Shown here piece by piece: positions 8,011-15,843 of a stretch of 26,209 nucleotides of DNA. The position numbers were made by a program, and so were the translations under genes. This stretch comes from Firmicutes bacterium UBA5227. GTDB lineage: Bacteria; Bacillota; Clostridia; Tissierellales; Sedimentibacteraceae. Within the stretch, counting starts at the first letter, position 1, and each line of letters starts with the position of its first letter. The notes below the pieces were generated by a model. That model worked only from the letters and a program-made list of their open reading frames with translations. It did no database searches and was not told the DNA's origin. The DNA lies in the NCBI GenBank assembly GCA_002409285.1, contig DHUT01000011.1:1-26209 (forward strand). Direction: 5' to 3'.

Positions 8011-8899
8011 AATATGGGAAGAAATTCAAAATATTTCTGCCGGGGGCGGTATTATAAAATTGCTGCAAAAAGGTACTATTCAGAAGGACATCAGCACTGT
8101 TTTACAAGAGAGACAAAAAAACCTTGCTGTGAGAAAGGACCGCGCCGTAGGAACAAATATGTATGCAAATATGGGCGAATCCAATACAACAAAAATTCGA
8201 TCCTCCTTCAGTGAAATAAAAGCTGAACGACTCAAAAACATGGATGATTGTTTATCCGATGTTGATGATGTATATTGTGAAAGACTTTTGACGGAACTTC
8301 CGGGTTATTTAAGCGGTGAGCCTGAAGGATTTGTTGATGCTCTCATTGATGTGTTTTTATCCGGAGCATCTCTTCACCAGGTTAGAAGTGCTTTAAACGA
8401 TGGGTTTGAAGGTGATGTTCGGGTGGAGCCTATAGAAAGCCGCCGCTGGACTGAACAGTATGAGCAGCTTCGAAAAAGAACAGAGGATTATGAGAAGAAA
8501 ACAGGTCAGAACATACGTGTATTTCTCGCCAATATGGGGCCTGTACCACAGCATAAGGCAAGAGCTGATTTTTCCACCGGTTTTATGGAGGTTGCTCATT
8601 TTGAGGTTATGAAAAACAATGGCTTTAAAACGGTTGAAGAGGCTGTACAGGCTGCCGCTGACTCAGGTGCCGATGTAACAGTCATATGTTCCACCGATGA
8701 CACTTACCCGGAGATTGTTCCTTCGCTGGCAGGTCTTTTGAAGGAGAGATGCCCTGACATGTTTCTTCTTCTGGCTGGTTTTCCCGCCGCCGAATATAAG
8801 GATGTTTATCTGGGAGCAGGAGTGGATGATTTTATCCACGTACGCTCAAATTGTTATGAAATACTCTGCAATATACAAAAAAAGAAAGGAGTATATTAA
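7979..8899 (+). CDS. mutA: methylmalonyl-CoA mutase small subunit, C-terminal part (frameshifted)
   Basis: This is the continuation of mutA in the second frame, about 306 residues: the end of the barrel (IERLTAELADKIWEEI), a linker, and a degenerate B12-binding-like domain (VFLANMGPVPQHKARADFS, LLLAGFPAAEY). The DxHxxG cobalt-ligand motif is replaced by QHKARADFS, which is normal for the small subunit. Joined to the first part, the protein would be about 720 residues, the size range of mutase subunits. If the break is real, the first plausible start here is ATG 8159 with only a weak GGA site, so this piece alone may be poorly made. Its stop overlaps the mutB start as TAATG (8897-8901), the usual coupling seen in a working mutA-mutB pair. 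Confidence 0.8.
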   Translation: MERLTAELADKIWEEIQNISAGGGIIKLLQKGTIQKDISTVLQERQKNLAVRKDRAVGTNMYANMGESNTTKIRSSFSEIKAERLKNMDDCLSDVDDVYCERLLTELPGYLSGEPEGFVDALIDVFLSGASLHQVRSALNDGFEGDVRVEPIESRRWTEQYEQLRKRTEDYEKKTGQNIRVFLANMGPVPQHKARADFSTGFMEVAHFEVMKNNGFKTVEEAVQAAADSGADVTVICSTDDTYPEIVPSLAGLLKERCPDMFLLLAGFPAAEYKDVYLGAGVDDFIHVRSNCYEILCNIQKKKGVY

Positions 8900-11100
8900 T
8901 GTATCAAAAACTTGACTTTAAAAATTTATCTTTTAAGAATTCCGGATATGCTTCGGATGAGCAAAATGATCAGCTTGAATGGGAGAAGAAAGTACTTGCG
9001 GAAACGGGAAGCAGTGCAAAGGAGCTGTATTACCGTACAATGGAGCAGATAGATGTTAAAGCCTTATATACGGCTGAGGATTATAAAAACACATCTCATT
9101 TACAGTATATGTCAGGTGTGCCTCCGTTTCTTCGTGGCCCTTATCCCACAATGTATGTTACGAGACCTTGGACTGTACGTCAGTATGCAGGATTTTCAAC
9201 TGCTGAAGAAAGCAATGCTTTTTACCGCCGAAATCTTGCGGCAGGACAAAAGGGACTGTCTATTGCATTTGACCTTGCAACACACAGAGGGTATGATTCG
9301 GATCATCCCAGAGTTATGGGGGATGTAGGCAAGGCTGGTGTTGCGGTTGATTCTATTCTGGACATGGAAATATTATTTTCAGGGATACCTCTTGACCAGA
9401 TGTCTGTTTCTATGACTATGAATGGTGCGGTACTGCCTATTATGGCATTCTATATACTTGCTGCGGAGGAGCAGGGGGTTGATAAATCTGTTTTGAGCGG
9501 AACCATACAAAATGACATTCTCAAGGAGTTCATGGTTCGTAACACGTACATTTATCCTCCTGCAACATCTATGAGAATAATAGGGGACATATTTGCATAT
9601 ACATCCAAGTACATGCCTAAGTTTAACAGCATAAGTATTTCGGGGTATCACATGCAGGAAGCAGGAGCTACTGCCGATATTGAGCTTGGATATACACTGG
9701 CTGACGGACTTGAATACATACGAACAGGACTGGCTGCCGGCTTAAATATAGATGAATTTGCACCACGTCTATCTTTCTTCTGGGCTATAGGGAAGAACTA
9801 TTTTATGGAAGTTGCAAAAATGAGAGCTGCACGTATGCTGTGGGCAAAAATAGTGAAGAAGTTTGATCCTAAAAAACCAAAATCTATGGCTTTGCGTACT
9901 CACTCCCAGACATCAGGCTGGAGTCTTACGGCGCAGGATCCTTTCAACAATGTTGCCAGAACCTGCGTAGAGGCTATGGCGGCAGCACTGGGCCACACAC
10001 AGTCTCTTCATACTAATGCTCTTGATGAGGCAATCGCACTGCCAACTGACTTTTCTGCCCGTATTGCCAGAAATACGCAGTTGTATATTCAGGATGAAAC
10101 CTCGGTATGCAAGGTTATAGACCCCTGGGGAGGTTCATACTATGTGGAAGCTTTGACGGATGAGCTGATACGCAGGGCATGGGCACATATACAGGAGGTG
10201 GAAGAACTGGGGGGTATGTCAAAGGCAATTGACACCGGACTTCCCAAGATGCGTATAGAGGAGGCTGCCGCCAGACGACAGGCTCATATAGACTCGGGAC
10301 AGGAGAAAATACTGGGCCTGAACTATTATCCTCTGGAAAAAGAAGACCCTTTGGATATACTGGAGGTTGACAATACTACCGTAAGGCAGGCTCAGATTGC
10401 AAGGCTTAAAAAGCTTCGTGCAGAAAGAGACAGCGAAGAGGTTGTAAGAAGGCTTGACGCAATTACAAAATCTGTGGAAACAGGTGAGGGAAATCTTCTG
10501 GAGCTGGCTGTGGAGGCTGCAAGAGCAAGAGCAAGTCTCGGTGAAATATCTGATGCCATAGAAAAGGTATGTGGTCGTCACAAGGCTATTATAAGGTCAA
10601 TATCCGGAATATATAAAAGCGAATTTTCTGATGCTGATATCATTGAAGAGGTTCAGAGGATGACTGATGATTTTGAAAAAAGAGAAGGCCGCCGTCCTCG
10701 TATTTTAGTTGCTAAAATGGGTCAGGACGGACATGACCGAGGTGCAAAGGTGGTTGCCACCGCTTTTGCAGATATGGGCTTTGACGTGGATGTGGGACCC
10801 TTGTTCCAGACTCCGGAGGAGGTTGCCCAGGATGCTGTTGATAATGACGTTCATGTGGTTGGTATGAGTTCACTTGCTGCCGGACATAAAACCCTGCTGC
10901 CTCAGCTTGTGGAGGAACTGAGAAAGAGGGGAAGGGGAGACATAATGGTTATAGCAGGAGGGGTAATACCTGCACAGGATTATGACTTTCTTAAAGACCA
11001 TGGTGCTGCAGCTATTTTCGGACCCGGCTCCGTAATACCTGCGTGTGCCAAGGAGTTGTTGGAAAAACTTAATAAAATGCTGGATGAAACGGAGAATTAG
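8899..11100 (+). CDS. mutB: methylmalonyl-CoA mutase large (catalytic) subunit
   Basis: A 733-residue catalytic subunit that uses adenosylcobalamin radicals to interconvert succinyl-CoA and methylmalonyl-CoA, for propionate formation or use. The N-terminal TIM barrel has the substrate motif TRPWTVRQYAGFSTAEES (about 88-105), FDLATHRGYDSDHPRV and SISGYHMQEAGA. The C-terminal B12 domain has DGHDRG with the lower cobalt ligand at about His612, SSLAAGHKTL and the VIAGGVIP loop. All key catalytic motifs appear intact and the length is normal. The ATG overlaps the mutA stop by one base, and meaB follows 2 nt after the stop, so translation is coupled. If mutA is truly broken, the partner would be missing, but homodimeric mutases exist, so activity might not be lost entirely. 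Confidence 0.95.
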   Translation: MYQKLDFKNLSFKNSGYASDEQNDQLEWEKKVLAETGSSAKELYYRTMEQIDVKALYTAEDYKNTSHLQYMSGVPPFLRGPYPTMYVTRPWTVRQYAGFSTAEESNAFYRRNLAAGQKGLSIAFDLATHRGYDSDHPRVMGDVGKAGVAVDSILDMEILFSGIPLDQMSVSMTMNGAVLPIMAFYILAAEEQGVDKSVLSGTIQNDILKEFMVRNTYIYPPATSMRIIGDIFAYTSKYMPKFNSISISGYHMQEAGATADIELGYTLADGLEYIRTGLAAGLNIDEFAPRLSFFWAIGKNYFMEVAKMRAARMLWAKIVKKFDPKKPKSMALRTHSQTSGWSLTAQDPFNNVARTCVEAMAAALGHTQSLHTNALDEAIALPTDFSARIARNTQLYIQDETSVCKVIDPWGGSYYVEALTDELIRRAWAHIQEVEELGGMSKAIDTGLPKMRIEEAAARRQAHIDSGQEKILGLNYYPLEKEDPLDILEVDNTTVRQAQIARLKKLRAERDSEEVVRRLDAITKSVETGEGNLLELAVEAARARASLGEISDAIEKVCGRHKAIIRSISGIYKSEFSDADIIEEVQRMTDDFEKREGRRPRILVAKMGQDGHDRGAKVVATAFADMGFDVDVGPLFQTPEEVAQDAVDNDVHVVGMSSLAAGHKTLLPQLVEELRKRGRGDIMVIAGGVIPAQDYDFLKDHGAAAIFGPGSVIPACAKELLEKLNKMLDETEN

Positions 11101-11102
11101 AG

Positions 11103-12224
11103 ATGACAGTTAAAAGTTATAAACCGGAATGGGTTCCTGAAGACGGGGGCAGTGAATTTGCCACCGCAGTTATGCCGGGAGTCAGTGAATCCGAAAGTGG
11201 TGAAAGCATCCCTGTTTATAACAAAATTAAAAAACTTACCTGCGAAGATTACGTGAATGGTATATTATCGGGAGACAGAATGATACTTGCCAGAGCAATA
11301 ACAGTTATAGAAAGTAATGCTCCAAAGCATTTTGAGTTAGGCCAGGAAATTATCAGGCGTATTCTTCCATACACAGGTAACTCTGTTCGTGTTGGAATCA
11401 CAGGAATTCCCGGAGCAGGCAAAAGTACGTTCATTGAAGCTTTGGGCTGCATGCTCTGCAATGAGGGGAAAAAGATAGCGGTTCTTGCGGTTGACCCCAG
11501 CAGTTCTGTGACAAAAGGAAGCATACTGGGGGATAAAACCAGGATGGAGAATCTTTCAAGAGAGTCTAATGCGTTTATTCGTCCCTCGCCTTCCGGAGGA
11601 ACTTTGGGAGGTGTGGCCAGAAAAAGCCGTGAAACACTTTTGCTTTGTGAAGCGGCAGGATATGACACAATTCTTGTGGAAACTGTGGGAGTTGGACAGG
11701 GTGAAACAACCGTACGGTCTATGGTGGATTTTTTTCTTGTCCTGGTATTGACCGGAGCAGGAGATGAACTTCAGGGTATAAAAAAAGGTGTGATTGAGCT
11801 GGCCGATGCGATACTGGTAAATAAAGCAGACGGAAATAACAAGCAGAGAGCAGCTGTTGCCAAAGCAGATTACAATCAGGTTTTGCACTATCTTCGCCCT
11901 GCAACAGAGGGTTGGGCGACAAAGGCATACACCTGCTCTTCAATAACAGGAGAGGGTATAAGCGTTATCTGGAATGTTGTTACAGAATTCAAAGCTAAAA
12001 TGGAGAGCTCCGGAAAGCTTCAAAAAAGAAGGAAACAGCAGGAATGGGAATGGATTTTACAAATGGCATGGACTTACATTCATTCGGTTATTTCTCAGGA
12101 TTCCTCCATTATAGAATGTGAAAAGATATTAAAGGAACAGTTAAATTCCGGTGATATTACCGCATCTGTTGCCGCTCAGAAAATAATTGATGTTGCTAAA
12201 GCAAAATGGGCACCATATAATTAA
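11103..12224 (+). CDS. meaB: MeaB/ArgK GTPase chaperone of methylmalonyl-CoA mutase
   Basis: A 373-residue G3E-family P-loop GTPase that gates loading of adenosylcobalamin onto methylmalonyl-CoA mutase and protects it from inactivation. Motifs: Walker A GIPGAGKST (101-109), the base VLAVDPSSS with KGSILGDKTRM, the switch region RPSPSGGTLGGVARKS, ETVGVGQGE, and the guanine motif NKAD. It has an N-terminal extension of about 50 residues before the family core, which starts near SGDRMILARAITVIES. It starts 2 nt after mutB ends, as the last gene of the operon, and runs convergent to the nitrogenase-like genes. Linkage to mutB makes the mutase, and not another B12 mutase, its likely client. Confidence 0.93.
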   Translation: MTVKSYKPEWVPEDGGSEFATAVMPGVSESESGESIPVYNKIKKLTCEDYVNGILSGDRMILARAITVIESNAPKHFELGQEIIRRILPYTGNSVRVGITGIPGAGKSTFIEALGCMLCNEGKKIAVLAVDPSSSVTKGSILGDKTRMENLSRESNAFIRPSPSGGTLGGVARKSRETLLLCEAAGYDTILVETVGVGQGETTVRSMVDFFLVLVLTGAGDELQGIKKGVIELADAILVNKADGNNKQRAAVAKADYNQVLHYLRPATEGWATKAYTCSSITGEGISVIWNVVTEFKAKMESSGKLQKRRKQQEWEWILQMAWTYIHSVISQDSSIIECEKILKEQLNSGDITASVAAQKIIDVAKAKWAPYN

Positions 12225-12245
12225 TCAGTTAAATAGAAATACGAT

Positions 12246-12274
12246 ACGGCTTAATGTTTAAAACATCAAGCCGT
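12246..12274. terminator. bidirectional terminator between meaB and the nitrogenase-like operon
   Basis: ACGGCTT (12246-12252) pairs with AAGCCGT (12268-12274), and after one A-C mismatch the inner ATGTTT pairs with AAACAT around a 1-nt tip. The stem includes the last codons and stop of the minus-strand gene ending at 12258. The T-run on either side is short, so efficiency is uncertain. Confidence 0.6.
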
Positions 12275-13550
12275 TTAATACCTGTTCGGTAATCATCAGC
12301 GCCCCCGTAAGCCCTAACTGGGTTTTAGGAATCACATCTATATATCCCAGAGAGGGAAGGGATATTTCTATTCCGCTGAAGGCTTTGCCGCCGAGCTTCA
12401 ATTGAGCTATTGTATTTCCATTGGCGAATACCAGTTCACTTTCAGTATTTAGAATATCCCTGTTAAGAGCATCTTCAAGATTTAGCTCATTCAGGAGTTT
12501 AAACATTTTATTCTTATAACAATCTCTTTCTGCGTCTAATAACGAGGCACTTTCCAGTATCATGCCGAAATATTTCACAAGAAAAGATGTGTAAGAATAT
12601 ATTTCCGAACAGTATCCTTCCACCGAAAAATTCACTCCCTTGGGTAGTCCTGTGAGGGAATTTACACGGGATATGGAAGCATAGGCGTCCGCTCTTGCTT
12701 TTCCGCTTTCATCCATAAACAGGGAGTAGTCTCTGCTTATGATGCTGCATACATCCTTTATGAATTTTTCTGTTGCTTCAAAACCTATGGGAGGACCGTC
12801 GCAAACATAATAAGGAGTTCCGTAGGTTTCTTTCAGAAAGTGTGCGGTTTCGCATCCGAATTCAGGATTAAGCACTATGTTAAGACTTGACTCAGGTATT
12901 TTCTCTATGCTTTGAGTACTGCATTGGGAACACAAAAAACAGTTGATTTCAATACCACACATTTTAAACAATCTTTCAATTTCCTGAATATCTCCCCGGT
13001 AATTTTTATGGAATATGGAAAGTCCGAGTATATTTACCTTTAATTTTTTCTCTGTGGGTTCAGAAATGCAAAGCTGCCTCAGAATTTCAAGAGAGGCTGT
13101 TTCATAGCCTGCGCATATGTTTTGGGAGAATCCCGGAGTTTCAATTACCACACATTTTTTTCCTTTTATCTTTCTCTTTACAATATCCTTTAAATTATCC
13201 CCTATGAGAGAAGCTCCCGGAGAATTAATAATTGCAAGAAGCTCAAAGGACACGTTGTCGCACAGAAAGTCCAGTGCTTCTGTAAGCTTTTCCGTGCTGC
13301 CATACACATAGTCCCTGCTGTCAAGCCAGGTGCAGGGAACCCGTGGCTGACCGAAATAGAACTTTTCTGGAAAGTTAAGAGGATCGAATTCATACTGGTG
13401 TATACTCTGGCTGTCAGATATTGCGCTGTGATAAAACTTGCATCCCGTGGGACCGTTTATAAGCACAACGGTATTGTCAATTCCCTCCATTGCAAATACA
13501 AGACCTGAAAAGCTGTCAGGAGTAATATTTTTTAAACAATTGTTCGTCAT
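12258..13550 (-). CDS. nitrogenase component-1-like subunit, NifK-like partner
   Basis: A 430-residue member of the NifD/NifK/BchN/BchB superfamily, last gene of a three-gene operon. It has the superfamily pattern: ILINGPTGC-type motif (VLINGPTGC, Cys37), RVPCTWLDSRDYVYGSTEKL (67-89) and NSPGASLIGDN (109-119). Of the three P-cluster-type cysteine positions only Cys37 is kept: the first aligns with Asp12 (PDSFSG) and the third lies in NSPGAS with no Cys. That pattern fits a partner giving one ligand to a shared [4Fe-4S] cluster. The ATG has GGGAG about 9 nt upstream and overlaps the preceding gene by 35 nt, so the two are translationally coupled. The substrate is unknown; dinitrogen is unlikely. 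Confidence 0.75.
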   Translation of the reverse strand: MTNNCLKNITPDSFSGLVFAMEGIDNTVVLINGPTGCKFYHSAISDSQSIHQYEFDPLNFPEKFYFGQPRVPCTWLDSRDYVYGSTEKLTEALDFLCDNVSFELLAIINSPGASLIGDNLKDIVKRKIKGKKCVVIETPGFSQNICAGYETASLEILRQLCISEPTEKKLKVNILGLSIFHKNYRGDIQEIERLFKMCGIEINCFLCSQCSTQSIEKIPESSLNIVLNPEFGCETAHFLKETYGTPYYVCDGPPIGFEATEKFIKDVCSIISRDYSLFMDESGKARADAYASISRVNSLTGLPKGVNFSVEGYCSEIYSYTSFLVKYFGMILESASLLDAERDCYKNKMFKLLNELNLEDALNRDILNTESELVFANGNTIAQLKLGGKAFSGIEISLPSLGYIDVIPKTQLGLTGALMITEQVLNGLMF

Positions 13551-14748
13551 TTTTCCATTCTCCCTGCAAATTTAATTTTATGAGATTTGACCAGCGTGAA
13601 ACCATATTTATTCCTGAATAGAATCCCACATCCGGACACATGGGAATTGTGTCAGATAAATATTCTCCGCTGTTTACAGAGGATTCGTAATTTGTTAGAA
13701 CTATGTCAGGGCAGTATTTTGCAAAATCACTCATACGTTTTTCCTTATCATAGTTTTCTTCTACATTGAAGGATGTGCCAAGGTTTGTTCTGAATCCTGA
13801 GTCCTGTGAAAAATTTAAAATTCCTATTTTAACAATTTCAATGCCTACATCCATAGCCGCCATTAATATCCAGTCAAGACTGTGATTGTAGGTTATTATC
13901 ATGAGTTTTTTTCCGGATAGAGAAGGCTTAAGCCTTTCAACCTCTTTTTTATAAAGCGCTTCATTTTGGAGTATGATTTCCAAAGCTTTTTCTTTTTTGC
14001 CGAAAAAACCTCCAACACTCATAAGCCAGTTTTTTGTTTCGTCAAAACCTATGGGAAATGATTCATCCAGGAATTTGCAGCCGTATTTTTCAGCGAAAAA
14101 GTTCTTCAACATTTTACCCGTGTAATCATCATTTGCCAGTAAATTTAAAGGAGCGGACAAAAATTTTTCAAGTCTGTCAAATGTGGTTTCGCACAGAAAA
14201 CGACAGTTAACCCTTACATCCATGGCGCTCAGAAAATTTTCAATGATTTTAAAATTGCTGCCTGTGTTCTTTGCCACTACTTTTTCAAATACTATATTTA
14301 CAGTGCTTGGTACCATTTTTACATCTTTCCTGATTATCTGCTCAGCCAGAGTGGTGTAGCTCATGAGCATTCCCTGAAGGTAGTCACCTGCTATGTTGCC
14401 GTCTGCCTTGATTGTTATTACAGGCATATTTTCTTCTTTTAGAGATTTCACTTTATCTATGTCATCTCCGATTATTCCTGCAGGGCAGGAGCTTATTACT
14501 ATGATCGCTTTAGGCTTTTTTAGCTTCACTTCCTTTATTTTATCTGTGAGTACATCTATACCTCCAAAAATCATCTCCGTTTCTCCCATGTTGGTACATT
14601 CAAAATTAGGAGATATAGAAACAGGCAGCAGTGAGCCTCTTTCGAACAGACCTCTGCGTCCGGGGGAGCTTATGCTCTGGAAAGATATGTAGGCGCAGCT
14701 TTTGGGAGAATGTGCTATAACAGCGACATCACTCAGATGTATGCTCAT
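13516..14748 (-). CDS. nitrogenase component-1-like subunit, NifD-like (5' end disturbed)
   Basis: A 410-residue NifD/BchN-superfamily protein as read from ATG 14748. It has SPKSCAY (Cys18), SPNFECTNMGETEMIFGGID (47-66) and SSCPAGIIGDD (Cys88), matching the second and third P-cluster cysteines. The first, HGCAFSGAST, is encoded in the same frame directly upstream but after the stop of the NifH-like gene, with no start codon in between. An ATG at 14792 (ATGACTAA, overlapping that stop) would read MTNR and join this frame as MTNRLHGCAFSGAST if one nucleotide were added near 14780. So the true product is probably about 425 residues and the gene has lost one base, or the read has. ATG 14748 has only a weak GCGGTG site. 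No equivalent of the FeMo-cofactor Cys/His pair was recognised. Confidence 0.75.
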   Translation of the reverse strand: MSIHLSDVAVIAHSPKSCAYISFQSISSPGRRGLFERGSLLPVSISPNFECTNMGETEMIFGGIDVLTDKIKEVKLKKPKAIIVISSCPAGIIGDDIDKVKSLKEENMPVITIKADGNIAGDYLQGMLMSYTTLAEQIIRKDVKMVPSTVNIVFEKVVAKNTGSNFKIIENFLSAMDVRVNCRFLCETTFDRLEKFLSAPLNLLANDDYTGKMLKNFFAEKYGCKFLDESFPIGFDETKNWLMSVGGFFGKKEKALEIILQNEALYKKEVERLKPSLSGKKLMIITYNHSLDWILMAAMDVGIEIVKIGILNFSQDSGFRTNLGTSFNVEENYDKEKRMSDFAKYCPDIVLTNYESSVNSGEYLSDTIPMCPDVGFYSGINMVSRWSNLIKLNLQGEWKNDEQLFKKYYS

Positions 14749-14784
14749 GGTTGAGGCACCGCTGAAAGCACAGCCGTGGAGCGG

Positions 14785-15723
14785 TTAGTCATTTACAATG
14801 CTTTTTGACAGATATCGGTCGGGGGGAACTGTATCAGCCGTGACAGGTTCCTCGTAGGGGCTTATTACAAAGTTTTCAGAAGCTGTAAAACCCATGTTCG
14901 CAGTGTGAAAGACAGCACGTTTGTTGCCGAGAATTATCCTCTCCAGCTCATCGTCTGTCAATGGCAGCGCTTTGTAGAGATTGCAGCCATATATTATATT
15001 TTCAGCCAATTCATTGAAAATTTTTGTAATATCAGAGGATTTGAATTTTTCCGTCAAAGTCATTTCTGATTTTTCAGCCAGGGAAAACTCTGTGCTTCTC
15101 GGGATTCTTGCACAGACGGGAAGTCCCACGGCTTTCGCAAATCTTGCCACCCTGCTGTCCTCATCCTCAACATTTCTCTTATTGTAGATTATGCCAGCAA
15201 TTTTGTTTTTTTCACCGTCGTAATTTGCTATTCCCCTGAGAATATTGTTTGCAGCATACAAAGACATGAATTCTCCCGATGTAACAAGAAACACAGTGTC
15301 AGCGTATTCGTTTCTTATGGGTACGGCAAATCCGCCGCAAACAACATCCCCCAGCACATCATACAGGACAATGTCATAATTGTTTTTTATTTTTAAGGTG
15401 TCAAGAAGTTCAAAGGTGGTGATTATTCCTCTTCCGGCACATCCCACCCCGGGTGTGGGCCCCCCGGCCTCAACGCATCCCACATCCAAAAACCCCTTGT
15501 AAAGAATATCCTCCGCCTTATAATTTAGAGGGTTTGTAATTCTTATATAATCAAGCACGGTTGTAATTTTTCTTCCGTGCATCAGGAGCCTTGTGGAGTC
15601 ATGCTTAGGGTCACATCCTATTTGAAGAACTCTCCTGTTAGAAAGAGCAAGAGAAGCGGACAAATTGGCACTGACTGTGGATTTTCCTATTCCTCCCTTT
15701 CCGTATATGGCAATCTGCTTCAT
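14785..15723 (-). CDS. NifH/BchL-like iron protein of the nitrogenase-like operon
   Basis: A 312-residue homodimeric ATPase that passes low-potential electrons to the two component-1-like subunits encoded next. Start ATG 15723 has GGAGG 6 nt upstream; an earlier ATG at 15771 would add a poor leader. Motifs: P-loop GKGGIGKST (8-16), IGCDPKHDS (36-43), the cluster ligand region CVEAGGPTPGVGCAGRG (83-99) with Cys95, and DVLGDVVCGGFA with Cys129. These two cysteines match Cys97 and Cys132 of Azotobacter NifH, which hold a [4Fe-4S] cluster between subunits. The C-terminal about 50 residues (PLTDDELERIILGNKRAVFH onward) are not conserved in NifH. It is first in its operon, divergent from cobO. Whether it serves a tetrapyrrole, sulfur or other reductase cannot be told from sequence alone. 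Confidence 0.85.
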   Translation of the reverse strand: MKQIAIYGKGGIGKSTVSANLSASLALSNRRVLQIGCDPKHDSTRLLMHGRKITTVLDYIRITNPLNYKAEDILYKGFLDVGCVEAGGPTPGVGCAGRGIITTFELLDTLKIKNNYDIVLYDVLGDVVCGGFAVPIRNEYADTVFLVTSGEFMSLYAANNILRGIANYDGEKNKIAGIIYNKRNVEDEDSRVARFAKAVGLPVCARIPRSTEFSLAEKSEMTLTEKFKSSDITKIFNELAENIIYGCNLYKALPLTDDELERIILGNKRAVFHTANMGFTASENFVISPYEEPVTADTVPPDRYLSKSIVND

Positions 15724-15761
15724 TGGTTCCTCCATTAGTATTGTAAGTAGTATTATTTTCA

Positions 15762-15790
15762 ATATTATCATAAAAAATTTTTAAATTCAA
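15762..15790 (-). promoter_or_regulatory. promoter of the nitrogenase-like operon
   Basis: On the minus strand TTGAAT (15790-15785) is followed after 17 nt by TAATAT (15767-15762), one or two bases from the sigma-A consensus. The start of transcription would be near 15755, about 30 nt before the ATG, leaving no room for a riboswitch leader. Confidence 0.6.
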
Positions 15791-15843
15791 TGCACGATGG
15801 GTGATTTTATGGTAAAATATTAGTGAATCAGCGGAGGTGCGTT

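Noticed and set aside
11249..11668. Long open antisense frame opposite meaB
   Set aside because: It lies entirely over a well-conserved gene, has no ribosome site, and its protein resembles no family; likewise other antisense frames.
14780..14792. Programmed ribosomal frameshifting at the NifD-like start or at mutA
   Set aside because: No slippery heptamer, internal Shine-Dalgarno or downstream pseudoknot was seen at either place; small indels explain both better.
12258..15723. A true nitrogen-fixation (nif) operon
   Set aside because: The K-like subunit lacks two of three P-cluster cysteines, no FeMo-cofactor Cys/His pair was recognised, and nifB/E/N are absent.
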